A stretch of 10,468 nt of DNA, from NCBI GenBank assembly GCA_947624915.1, contig CANQMF010000032.1:1-10468 (forward strand), given 5' to 3'. Below, piece by piece: positions 1-7,000 of the stretch (position 1 is the first letter of the stretch; the number at the start of each line of letters is the position of its first letter). Below the pieces are notes generated by a model that worked only from the letters and a program-made list of their open reading frames with translations, had not been told where the DNA came from and did not search any database. Source of the stretch: an uncultured Bacilli bacterium (lineage in GTDB: Bacteria; Bacillota_I; Bacilli_A; RF39; UBA660). The position numbers and the translations under genes were made by a program.

Positions 1-34
1 ATCTTCTAAAAACGGCATTAAATCTAGTAAAGAA

Positions 35-59
35 AAAATCCGTAAAGAAAACGGATTTT
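35..59 (-). terminator. Rho-independent terminator of spoIVA
   Basis: A 9-bp perfect stem (arms 35-43 and 51-59, core AATCCGT/ACGGATT) has a 7-nt loop. Read on the minus strand it is followed by a T-rich run (TTTTTTCTTT, partly in the stem). It lies 38 bp beyond the spoIVA stop, so it most likely ends that transcript. Read on the plus strand the downstream tract is weaker (ATTTTAG), but the hairpin could also serve a convergent gene ending near the left edge. Confidence 0.6.
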
Positions 60-96
60 AGTCTAAAAATTTACGTTTTTTTACATATTTAATAAA

Positions 97-1560
97 TTAA
101 ATCACAATAGCAAACAAATTGCCAGATCCTTTATTGACTAATTTACCAATAGTTTGTTGTAATTTAAACCTAGCTCCCTCAGGCATAAGTGATAATTTGG
201 CTTGAATTCCCTCCTTAACAATAACATCTAAACTACGACCAAATATTTCACTTTTCCAAACATTATCCTTATCCTTCATTAAATAATCAATAAGTTCTTT
301 ACTTTGAACTTCTGTTCCAATAATAGGTTCAAATGTTGATTCCACGTCAACTCTAATCATATGTATTGAAGGTGCAACAGCTTTAAGCTTAATGCCATAT
401 CGCCCTCCCTGTTTAATAATCTGCGGTGTTTCTAATTTCATATCAGATAACGTAGGATTAGCTACTCCATATCCTGTTTTCTTCACCATAGCTAGAGCAC
501 CTTTAATTTGATCATACGCATTTTTAGCCTCATTATATTCTTGAAATAAACTAATTATATCAGCTCTACTACTTACATCAACCCCCACTATCTCTCTTAA
601 TACTTGATTATATAACATATCTGGAGCAGCTAAATTCATTGTTACAATACCTGTTGATGCATCAACATTAGATATATACGCCTTAGATATATATTCACAT
701 GCTTCAAAATGATGTACAATAGTATCAATATCTCTAAGCTTATCTACTTCTACAACACTGTCTTTAATTTTATTCATATAGATAGCTTTCAACCAATGAT
801 CCGGATTTAGGCAAGCAATCCAATCAGGCATATTAACCTCTACCTCTAATACAGGAAATTCGTATAAAGCTTCTTTTAAAATACTATAAACATCTTTCTC
901 CTGCATATTTTCAATGCTAATAGGAATAACTGGTACATCATATTCTCCCCTTAACTTTTCAGCTAAATTTTCGGTCTCTGGTAACATAGGATGTGCTGAA
1001 TTAAGTAAGACAATAAACGGTTTACCAATACTTTTTAATTCGCTAACTACACGCTCTTCCGCTTCGACATAGGCATTTCTTTTAATCTCACCAAAAGAGC
1101 CATCGGCAGTAACAACAATACCTATGCTAGAATGATCCTCGATAACTTTAGATGTTCCAATTTCAGCTGCTTCTACAAAAGGTATTTCCTCGTCATACCA
1201 TGGAGTCTTAACCATACGTGGACCATTTTCATCTTCATAACCTTTAGCTCCTTCAACAACATAACCAACACAATCAATTAAACGAACACTAGTTTCAAAA
1301 TCATCAATTTTAATATTAGCAGCTGTACTAGGGACAAACTTAGGTTCAGTTGTCATTATTGTTTTACCTTGAGCCGATTGAGGTATTTCATCTAAACATC
1401 TTTTTCGTTCATATTCATCTTCAATATTAGGCACCACTAAGTTTTCAATAAATTTTTTGATAAAAGTACTCTTACCTGTTCTAACAGCTCCTACAACTCC
1501 TAAATATATCTCCCCTCCCGTGCGCAATGTTATATCTCTAATAATATCTTTTTTTTCCAT
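97..1560 (-). CDS. spoIVA: Stage IV sporulation protein A (spore coat ATPase SpoIVA)
   Basis: This is a 487-aa protein matching SpoIVA (492 aa in B. subtilis) along its whole length. SpoIVA is the mother-cell ATPase that polymerises on the forespore surface as the basement layer of the coat and recruits cortex and coat factors. The P-loop GAVRTGKS is at residues 24-31 (K30). The TIMTTEPKFVP segment at 67-77 carries the threonines known as sensor residues in B. subtilis. LIDCVGY at 94-100 is the Walker B region. The conserved C-terminal block (about 364-487) includes LKAVAPSIHMI and ends GSGNLFAIVI, close to the B. subtilis C-terminus that contacts SpoVM. An upstream in-frame ATG at 1620 would add 20 hydrophobic residues absent from the family. 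The ATG at 1560 gives the usual MEKxDI start and has AGGGAG just before it. The gene is divergent from the Esx operon. In B. subtilis the gene is SigE-controlled. Intact key residues suggest a functional gene. Confidence 0.97.
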   Translation of the reverse strand: MEKKDIIRDITLRTGGEIYLGVVGAVRTGKSTFIKKFIENLVVPNIEDEYERKRCLDEIPQSAQGKTIMTTEPKFVPSTAANIKIDDFETSVRLIDCVGYVVEGAKGYEDENGPRMVKTPWYDEEIPFVEAAEIGTSKVIEDHSSIGIVVTADGSFGEIKRNAYVEAEERVVSELKSIGKPFIVLLNSAHPMLPETENLAEKLRGEYDVPVIPISIENMQEKDVYSILKEALYEFPVLEVEVNMPDWIACLNPDHWLKAIYMNKIKDSVVEVDKLRDIDTIVHHFEACEYISKAYISNVDASTGIVTMNLAAPDMLYNQVLREIVGVDVSSRADIISLFQEYNEAKNAYDQIKGALAMVKKTGYGVANPTLSDMKLETPQIIKQGGRYGIKLKAVAPSIHMIRVDVESTFEPIIGTEVQSKELIDYLMKDKDNVWKSEIFGRSLDVIVKEGIQAKLSLMPEGARFKLQQTIGKLVNKGSGNLFAIVI

Positions 1561-1563
1561 TTT

Positions 1564-1569
1564 CTCCCT
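1564..1569 (-). promoter_or_regulatory. spoIVA ribosome binding site
   Basis: AGGGAG read on the minus strand, three bases before the ATG at 1560. It supports that start rather than the ATG at 1620. The spacing is short, so initiation may be modest. Confidence 0.6.
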
Positions 1570-1583
1570 ACTTTCTTTATACA

Positions 1584-1609
1584 AATATATGAAACTAAAT
1601 ACAAAATAT
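1584..1609 (-). promoter_or_regulatory. Candidate SigE-type promoter of spoIVA
   Basis: On the minus strand ATATT (1605-1609) is followed after 13 nt by CATATATT (1584-1591). The SigE consensus is roughly ATA, a spacer, then CATACAnT, so the -10 matches at six of eight positions and the spacer is slightly short. It would place the start about 15 nt before the ATG. In AT-rich DNA such matches arise by chance. The main support is position and the known SigE control of spoIVA. Confidence 0.3.
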
Positions 1610-1662
1610 GAGAAAATCACCTATTATTGTACAATTATCTATTGATACTTTTTACATTTTCA

Positions 1663-1692
1663 TTGACTTTTAAAGGTGTTAATTGCTATAAT
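1663..1692 (+). promoter_or_regulatory. Sigma-A promoter of the esx operon
   Basis: TTGACT (1663-1668) and TATAAT (1687-1692) are separated by 18 bp. TGC directly before the -10 makes it an extended -10. The expected start is near 1699, leaving a leader of about 50 nt before the first gene. This is the best promoter match in the window and suggests vegetative expression of the six small genes. Confidence 0.75.
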
Positions 1693-1751
1693 TAGTATGT
1701 AAGCTAAGATGAAAATAAAGATGGTAAGCTTATAGATAGATTGGAGCTCAT

Positions 1752-2063
1752 ATGATTACAGTTCATGGAGTTAATACTAATAGTATAAACCTATTAGCAG
1801 CAGACATTCTCGATTTAGCTGATGAAGCTTTAAGAAAACTATATGACATAGAAACACTGATTAACAATTCCGAAAGTTTTTTTAAAGGTACAACGCAGCA
1901 AAAAGTAAAAACTAAATTTGATGAATTGTCTACATCATTTGAAACGGTTAGACAGAACTTAACTAGTTATGCTGAAGAACTTAATCGTTTGACTAAAACA
2001 TATAAAGAAAAAAATGAAGCTATCAATCTTGATATATTAAAAGACTCAGAAAAACTGGGCTAG
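1752..2063 (+). CDS. WXG100-like small helical protein (FKG variant)
   Basis: This is a 103-aa, mostly helical protein and the first gene of the operon. WXG100 proteins are about 100-aa helical hairpins exported by T7SS through EssC, usually as dimers. Here F44-K45-G46 sits where the turn motif WxG belongs. The N-terminal helix (DILDLADEAL, 18-27) resembles the DIVSLADDF segment of the WIG protein encoded at 3072-3365, so the two look like paralogues. The second helix is about 49-95 and strongly charged. There is no signal peptide or membrane segment. The ATG at 1752 follows GGAG by five bases. No exact YxxxD/E export motif is present near the C-terminus. Assignment to the Esx fold rests on length, helix-turn-helix pattern and neighbours. 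The specific role (substrate or effector-partner chaperone) is unknown. Confidence 0.75.
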   Translation: MITVHGVNTNSINLLAADILDLADEALRKLYDIETLINNSESFFKGTTQQKVKTKFDELSTSFETVRQNLTSYAEELNRLTKTYKEKNEAINLDILKDSEKLG

Positions 2064-2085
2064 ATGAAATTTAAGGAGGTGGATT

Positions 2086-2394
2086 ATGAGTTTAGCTTCT
2101 TTAGACATTGGTATTAATGAAAGCGGTGAGCAAGAGTTGCTTCAGGACTTACAAACTAACTTTATAAATGCTTTAAAAACGAAACTAAAAAACACAGATA
2201 ACATCTTTGCTATGCTCGATAATGCATGGGTTGGTGCCGATCGCGATGTTTATAAATCCAATGTTACAAAAACGATTGAAAATTGTTGTAATTCTCTTGA
2301 TTCAATATATAAGGAATTTGCAAGAGAGTTTAACGAAATTAACAGTCGAATGAGTGAATTTCGTAGATCACACATTAATGATGAAACCTATTAA
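2086..2394 (+). CDS. WXG100 family T7SS protein (WVG)
   Basis: This 102-aa protein has the canonical turn motif W48-V49-G50 in AWVGADRDVY, between an N-terminal helix (about 14-45) and a C-terminal one (about 51-92). Length, central WxG and helical pattern define the WXG100/EsxA-like family, whose members are folded dimers exported by the EssC machine. Adjacent cysteines C67-C68 lie in the second helix, which is uncommon for a secreted Esx protein. The strict YxxxD/E signal is not seen; the nearest tract is IYKEFAREF at 74-82. An ideal AAGGAGGT at 2073-2080 lies five bases before the ATG, the strongest ribosome site in the operon, suggesting high expression. The gap to the preceding gene is 22 nt. 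Confidence 0.88.
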   Translation: MSLASLDIGINESGEQELLQDLQTNFINALKTKLKNTDNIFAMLDNAWVGADRDVYKSNVTKTIENCCNSLDSIYKEFAREFNEINSRMSEFRRSHINDETY

Positions 2395-2413
2395 TTTAAT
2401 GGAGGTGTAAATA

Positions 2414-2731
2414 ATGCAAGGTGGAGGAATATCCCTTAGTGAAGTAGATAACGTCATAAACGCTTTTGAAGAATATAAAAATGATATTCAAAGTTTTTTG
2501 GAACAAGCAGCAGGTAATTTTAGCTACAATAAAGCTTATAAAGGTTTTGAACAAGCTGTTCAAACTTACATAGAACAAATTAGCGAAACGGTAAAAACAG
2601 GCATTGTTGCAAGAATTGATGCCACTATGGAGGCATTAAAAAACGCAAAAGAAGAATATAAAGCTAAAATTGAAGATATTGATGTATCCGTTCGTAAAGA
2701 AGGATCTAGATTTACGTTTGATGGAAAATGA
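2414..2731 (+). CDS. Esx-like small helical protein (YKG variant)
   Basis: This is a 105-aa helical protein with no signal peptide or transmembrane segment. Helix one spans about 8-33 and a long second helix about 45-92. Between them Y42-K43-G44 takes the position of WxG. The last 15 residues (RKEGSRFTFDGK tail) look extended rather than helical. The ATG follows GGAGGTG (2401-2407) after six bases. The stop lies just before the next gene, or overlaps it, depending on which of that gene's two starts is used. By size and position it could be one half of an Esx-type heterodimer or an effector-partner protein, comparable in context to the small genes beside LXG toxins. No family is recognised with certainty. 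Confidence 0.7.
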   Translation: MQGGGISLSEVDNVINAFEEYKNDIQSFLEQAAGNFSYNKAYKGFEQAVQTYIEQISETVKTGIVARIDATMEALKNAKEEYKAKIEDIDVSVRKEGSRFTFDGK

Positions 2732-2734
2732 TTT

Positions 2735-2739
2735 GGGAG
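2735..2739 (+). promoter_or_regulatory. Ribosome binding site deciding the start of the fourth esx-operon gene
   Basis: GGGAG lies six bases before GTG at 2746. The upstream ATG at 2728, which overlaps the previous stop as ATGA, has only a poor GGA two bases away. This favours the GTG, though coupled initiation at the ATG remains possible. Confidence 0.5.
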
Positions 2740-2745
2740 AGTCAA

Positions 2746-3054
2746 GTGTCTTTAATTTCTGAATTAGAAGAACGACGTAATAGATATTATAAATTGATAG
2801 ATAATATGAACAGTATATGTTCTCATTTGGATAATAGTACTACAAATATTGAAAAAGCTATTGAATACTCAAATAGCTTTTATCGACTAAACAATGAACC
2901 AGCTGATAAAAACAAACTAGAAAATACAATTAATGAGATTAACAACATTAATGATATGATTACTACTAAAATTATTCCAAGTATTAATAGTTGTATTTCT
3001 AATTTAACTATTGAGCTTAATAAAATAGCTGATAATTCAAACTTATTATTATGA
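2746..3054 (+). CDS. Small coiled-coil protein, DUF5082 (YwqH)-like
   Basis: It has 102 aa from the GTG at 2746, or 108 aa from the ATG at 2728, which overlaps the preceding TGA. The GTG is preferred for its ribosome site and because the protein then begins SLISELEERRNR, resembling the N-terminus of YwqH-type proteins. It appears almost entirely helical: a charged coiled coil at about 3-45, a break around ADKNKLE, then a long Asn/Ile-rich helix to the end. There is no WxG and no membrane segment. YwqH-like proteins sit in T7SS effector operons of Bacilli next to other small helical partners and a polymorphic toxin. The match here is by overall pattern only and could be coincidental. It is 17 nt upstream of the next gene. 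Confidence 0.6.
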   Translation: MSLISELEERRNRYYKLIDNMNSICSHLDNSTTNIEKAIEYSNSFYRLNNEPADKNKLENTINEINNINDMITTKIIPSINSCISNLTIELNKIADNSNLLL

Positions 3055-3071
3055 TGAGGTAAGATAAAAAT

Positions 3072-3365
3072 ATGGCTACTTTTTATTGTAATACTAAAGA
3101 ACTTAAGACTTGTGGACAAGATATTGTATCCTTAGCTGATGATTTCATGAATATTATTGATACAATATTCAACCGTATTGGCAATATCAATACTCGTAGT
3201 GATGGTTGGATAGGTGAAGATGCTGATAAATATGTTGAACAAGTTTTAAAGGAAAAACAAATTTATAATGCATTATATGAAAACTTAAAACAATTCGGTT
3301 TAGCATTTGAACAAACGGCAGACACTTTTGACAATACAATAAGAAAGATTGATGCTAGCATATGA
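3072..3365 (+). CDS. WXG100 family T7SS protein (WIG)
   Basis: This 97-aa protein is a textbook WXG100. Helix one is at about 8-38, the turn is W46-I47-G48 in DGWIGEDADKYV, and helix two spans about 49-94. Family members are exported as dimers through the EssC channel or act as partners of larger effectors. The N-terminus (MATFYCNTKELK) carries two cysteines, C6 and C14. No YxxxD/E is evident near the C-terminus. The ATG is 11 nt after GAGGT, a long spacing. The stop codon overlaps the start of the next gene (ATGA), implying translational coupling and perhaps an obligate pair. It is similar to the first gene of the operon in helix one. Confidence 0.88.
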   Translation: MATFYCNTKELKTCGQDIVSLADDFMNIIDTIFNRIGNINTRSDGWIGEDADKYVEQVLKEKQIYNALYENLKQFGLAFEQTADTFDNTIRKIDASI

Positions 3366-3673
3366 GTAAATTGCTTATTAATACCAATCGCCTTAAAAAT
3401 CAGTTTATGCCATGTCTAAATGATAGTATTAATGAGCTCATTAGTGCAGAGGCTTTGGCCCGTAGTTTAGATATTCCAAATGATTTTAGCTATTATACCT
3501 ATTTAAGTACCTTAAATGAAACAATTGGTCATATTAAAAGTGACTGTGTTATGATTAAAGACTTTGTAACAAATAGTATTATACATATAAATAATACTTC
3601 ATTAGAAGTTTGTGATCTTTTTGATAAAATTGTATCTACCCCTATCAAAGAAAGGGAGCAAAAAATAAAGTGA
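3362..3673 (+). CDS. Small helical protein of the esx operon, function unknown
   Basis: This is a 103-aa protein with no recognised family, and the last gene of the operon. It starts at an ATG overlapping the previous TGA by the ATGA arrangement. There is no clear ribosome site of its own, so it is probably translated by coupling with the WIG protein. Predicted helices lie at about 16-35, 47-75 and 77-92. A Pro/Tyr-rich break (IPNDFSYYTY, 38-47) lies where WXG proteins have their turn, but there is no Trp at all. It has three cysteines and a Lys-rich tail. A partner of the upstream WXG100 is the simplest reading, inferred only from coupling and size. Confidence 0.7.
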   Translation: MSKLLINTNRLKNQFMPCLNDSINELISAEALARSLDIPNDFSYYTYLSTLNETIGHIKSDCVMIKDFVTNSIIHINNTSLEVCDLFDKIVSTPIKEREQKIK

Positions 3674-3712
3674 CTGTTTGAAAAATAAATGATTGTTCAT
3701 CAGTCTTTTTTG
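3667..3712 (+). terminator. Candidate terminator of the esx operon
   Basis: GACTG (3672-3676) pairs with CAGTC (3701-3705), directly followed by six T. The 24-nt loop holds a small ATGA/TCAT hairpin (3689-3700). The main stem is short and overlaps the stop codon of the last gene, so it may be weak. The stronger hairpin at 3784-3816 could back it up. Confidence 0.45.
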
Positions 3713-3783
3713 TATAAAAAGGTTACATAAAGTTACAACTAAAAAAACATTTAATTTATAAGTATTAACCAAACTTTAGAATA

Positions 3784-3816
3784 AAAAAAGAAACATTGAC
3801 AAAGTGTTTCTTTTTT
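3784..3816. terminator. Bidirectional terminator between convergent operons
   Basis: A perfect 12-bp stem, AAAAAAGAAACA (3784-3795) with TGTTTCTTTTTT (3805-3816), has a 9-nt loop. A and T tracts at the outer ends give U-runs on either strand. It overlaps the esaB stop codon (3815-3817) and lies 110 bp beyond the esx operon, so it can stop both essC-esaB and esx transcripts. Confidence 0.75.
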
Positions 3817-4090
3817 ACAATAATACCAATCTCGTTCCATTTCTTATATTAGTATCACGGACTAAAACATCTAAGCTATACATCTCACCTGTTTCACGAT
3901 TATATAAAGCGTTACCATTATTGACTTTATATTGATTATTACTCATATCACTAATGGCTTTTGTAATTAAAATTAAAATATTACTAATCTTCTTATTCAC
4001 TGGTAAAAAAGCATTATATGTTTCATCTATTTCTGGAACATTAATTTCTACTAATACCTTATTTTTAATCCTAATCACCATCCTCTTCAT
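3815..4090 (-). CDS. esaB: EsaB/YukD ubiquitin-like T7SS accessory protein
   Basis: This 91-aa protein is directly downstream of essC. It follows the YukD/EsaB beta-grasp pattern: an N-terminal strand (MVIRIKNKVLVEINVP, about 4-19), a helix (about 34-50), and a C-terminal block ending in VLVRDTNIRNGTRLVLL, where the family has a conserved GTRLxxL ending. EsaB/YukD (about 80 aa) is a cytoplasmic ubiquitin-like protein required for, or modulating, T7 secretion. It is not a conjugated modifier, and there is no C-terminal diglycine here. The ATG at 4090 lies inside essC, giving a 20-bp overlap. ATG at 4081 or GTG at 4078 are alternatives, none with a well-spaced ribosome site, so coupling to essC is likely. 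The neighbouring EssC makes the assignment firm. Confidence 0.88.
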   Translation of the reverse strand: MKRMVIRIKNKVLVEINVPEIDETYNAFLPVNKKISNILILITKAISDMSNNQYKVNNGNALYNRETGEMYSLDVLVRDTNIRNGTRLVLL

Positions 4091-7000
4091 TATCTAACAT
4101 ATACTTAATAAATTGGACTTTACCATTATGTACCATACAAGCCATTTCTGGATAATTTATTTTTCGATCATCCAAACCAAAATTTGACGCCTTAATAATT
4201 GTCTGATTACCGAAACCATCACCCAACCAAAGACCATCATTTTTAGAAACATTATTACGATACCAACTATCTAATTCTATACTTCTTAAAGCCTGTACAC
4301 TATCTATTAATATAAAATAACTATTAATAAAATTAGATGCCGAAGCAAATATATTCATGTATGATACTTGTGACTGTTTACTTAATTTAACTTTCAATTG
4401 ACCTATTCCAACAATAAAATATAACGTCTGATAGTCTTGTTTTTCCTCAACATCTAATTCCTTGTACATATCACCAATAACCATATCAAAGTCTTTGCTA
4501 TAGACATCAACACCTTCAATCATTGGATGATAAGCTTGATAAGCATCAATAACTTTAACTTTAAGATTAGGTATTGTGACTAGTTTACGTAGTAGTGCTG
4601 TAAAAAACAATAATTTATCATCTAAAACATTAGTACCAATAATATTTAATTTATTACGTGTAAAATCATAATATGCAGTTTCAATATTCTTTTTTAGTAA
4701 ACCAATAGGTACTTTATTTAACATATTAGTATTACGCAAAGAAGATGCAGCTACATTATCTGGCAATATAGGTATTTTTGGTGCTTTGGTCCTATAGAAT
4801 TTAGTTAAATGTATACATAAGTCTTTAACAAAATCACCAATTCGTTCCCTACTTGTTATAAAAGCTGATTGAAACTCAAAACCACTATCATTTATTCTGA
4901 CAATACCACGTCCAAAATTTCGTGCAGGATTTAAATCTTTAGGAGCATTAAGTAAAATACGATAATCTAACGGATCGGACAACTGCATAGATAAACGATT
5001 ATTAAAGTTTTGAAGTAAGCGACTACGAATACTACTATTAACTGAAGTAGATACAACAAAATAAATACCATACCTATTACTTTCACGAATTAATGTGTAT
5101 AAAATATCTTCATACTTACCAAAGTTTTCTTGGAAACTTTCATAACTATTAATTACAATTACAATAGATGGCAAACGGTGACCACTATTCATACAATAAT
5201 CACGATAATTACCACCATAATCAGCAAACAAAGTTTTACGCGTTTCAATCTCACTATCAATTAACTCTAACAATTTAATAACTTTTTCATTTTCTTCAAT
5301 ATAAACAATATCACCAACATGTGGAATATTAGTAAACATTCTTAATGTTTCAGCACCAAAATCCATAATATATATATTTAATTCTTCAACACTATGATCT
5401 GTTACCATTGAATAAATAATTGTACACAATAAATTCTCTTTTCCTGTTGTAGGCAAACCAAATATAATAGCGTTGCCATCTTTCGATAAATTTAATTTAA
5501 CTAAATCTTGTCTTTGATTAGAAGGCTCATCATACTCCCCTATAACAGGATTTAATACATAACTTTGGGGCTTATATTGATACTTTTCTTTTATTTTATC
5601 AACATATATAATATCTGGAATTTTACTTAACCACAATTGTCTAGGCTTATAGTGTTCCTTACTAGCTATATCTGCTAAATATTTAACTATATTCGTTAAC
5701 TGTTCGCCTTTAGAACCAACATCCTTCTTATGTACTTCATCAACACTTTTAATAACGTAACCAGTATTATTAACAAAACTTATTGAATTATCGCGTTTCT
5801 TAATAATTCTTTCAGTTGGGATATACCTAGCTCCACACCAAGCTGATTGCCCCAGTTCAAACAACTCATCATAACCAACTTGTAAATAGAAACGACCAAT
5901 ATCCTTAATAGAAGCTGCTTCTGGACGTTTTAACATCTCCATACTATCACTACGACTTTGTACTTTTAAACATACTTTAAAGCGAGAATTAGACCAAATC
6001 TGATCATTTACAACACCACTAGGTTTTTGAGTAGCTAAGATAAGGTGTACACCTAATGAACGTCCAATACGGGAAGTACTAATTAATTGTTGCATGAACT
6101 CTGGTTGTTGACTTTTTAACTCAGCAAATTCATCACAAATAATAAACAAATGTGCGATTGGCTCATCTAACAACCCTTCATGATAAAACCTTTGATATTT
6201 ATAAATATCAATTGTACTTTCATCTAATTTATCACGGGCCTCATTAAATTTAGCTTGTCTTCTTTTAAGTTCACTTTCAATTGATACCAAAGTCCTATTC
6301 ATTTCATTTGTATCCAAGTTTGTAATAGTACCAACCAAATGTGGTATTTTAATACCACTTTCGCGATTTTCAAATGCACCAGCTAATCCTCCACCCTTAT
6401 AATCAATTAGAACAAACTGTACATCATCAGGATGATAATTAACAGCCATTGATAAAATATAAGTAATAATAAATTCTGACTTACCACTACCCGTTGAACC
6501 GGCGATCAAACCATGTGGACCATGAAACTTCTCATGTAAATTTAAGTTAAACAACTCACCACTAGGATGAACACCAACAGGAGCTTCTAAAGTAATAACC
6601 GGATTATTTGTCTTCCACCTATTCATAATATTTAATTGTTTTATATTACCAACATTATACATTTCTAAAAAAGAAATAGTCTTAGGTAATAAATTAATCA
6701 TTTCTCCAGTTGCTACCGGAATATTAGCCAACTTAAAGACCATGTTATCCATATTAAGGTTATCAACATATTCATTAGTATAATTAATCTGTCGTTGACT
6801 ACTTAACTCTTTTTCAAAAATACAACTAGTCTTATCAGTAACATCAATAAATGTATCACACTCATTTGGTATATTACGCATCGAATCATCAATCATTAAT
6901 AACGAAAAGCCTAAATTCTGCTCCTCTTTAAAAAACGAAGACATAAACTGAATATTTTTAGTATTAAGATAATCATCTGTAATAATCAAATAATAAGGTA

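Noticed and set aside
2..61. Open plus-strand frame of 19 codons ending TAG at 59-61 at the left edge
   Set aside because: It could be the tail of a gene outside, but it runs through the terminator stem, the other two plus frames are equally uninformative, and it matches no family I recognise.
1457..1645. 62-codon plus-strand reading frame
   Set aside because: It is antisense to the conserved N-terminus of spoIVA and lacks a ribosome site; a shadow frame.
2396..2578. 60-codon minus-strand frame
   Set aside because: It is antisense to an esx-operon gene and hydrophobic only because it reads the complement of charged helices; no start signals.
2880..3119. 79-codon minus-strand frame resembling a membrane protein
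   Set aside because: It is antisense to two operon genes. The apparent membrane segments come from complementing Asn/Ile codons.
1752..3673. CRISPR, tRNA or rRNA genes, or an insertion sequence in the window
   Set aside because: No regularly spaced repeats, cloverleaf or rRNA signatures, and no transposase-like protein were seen here or elsewhere in the window.
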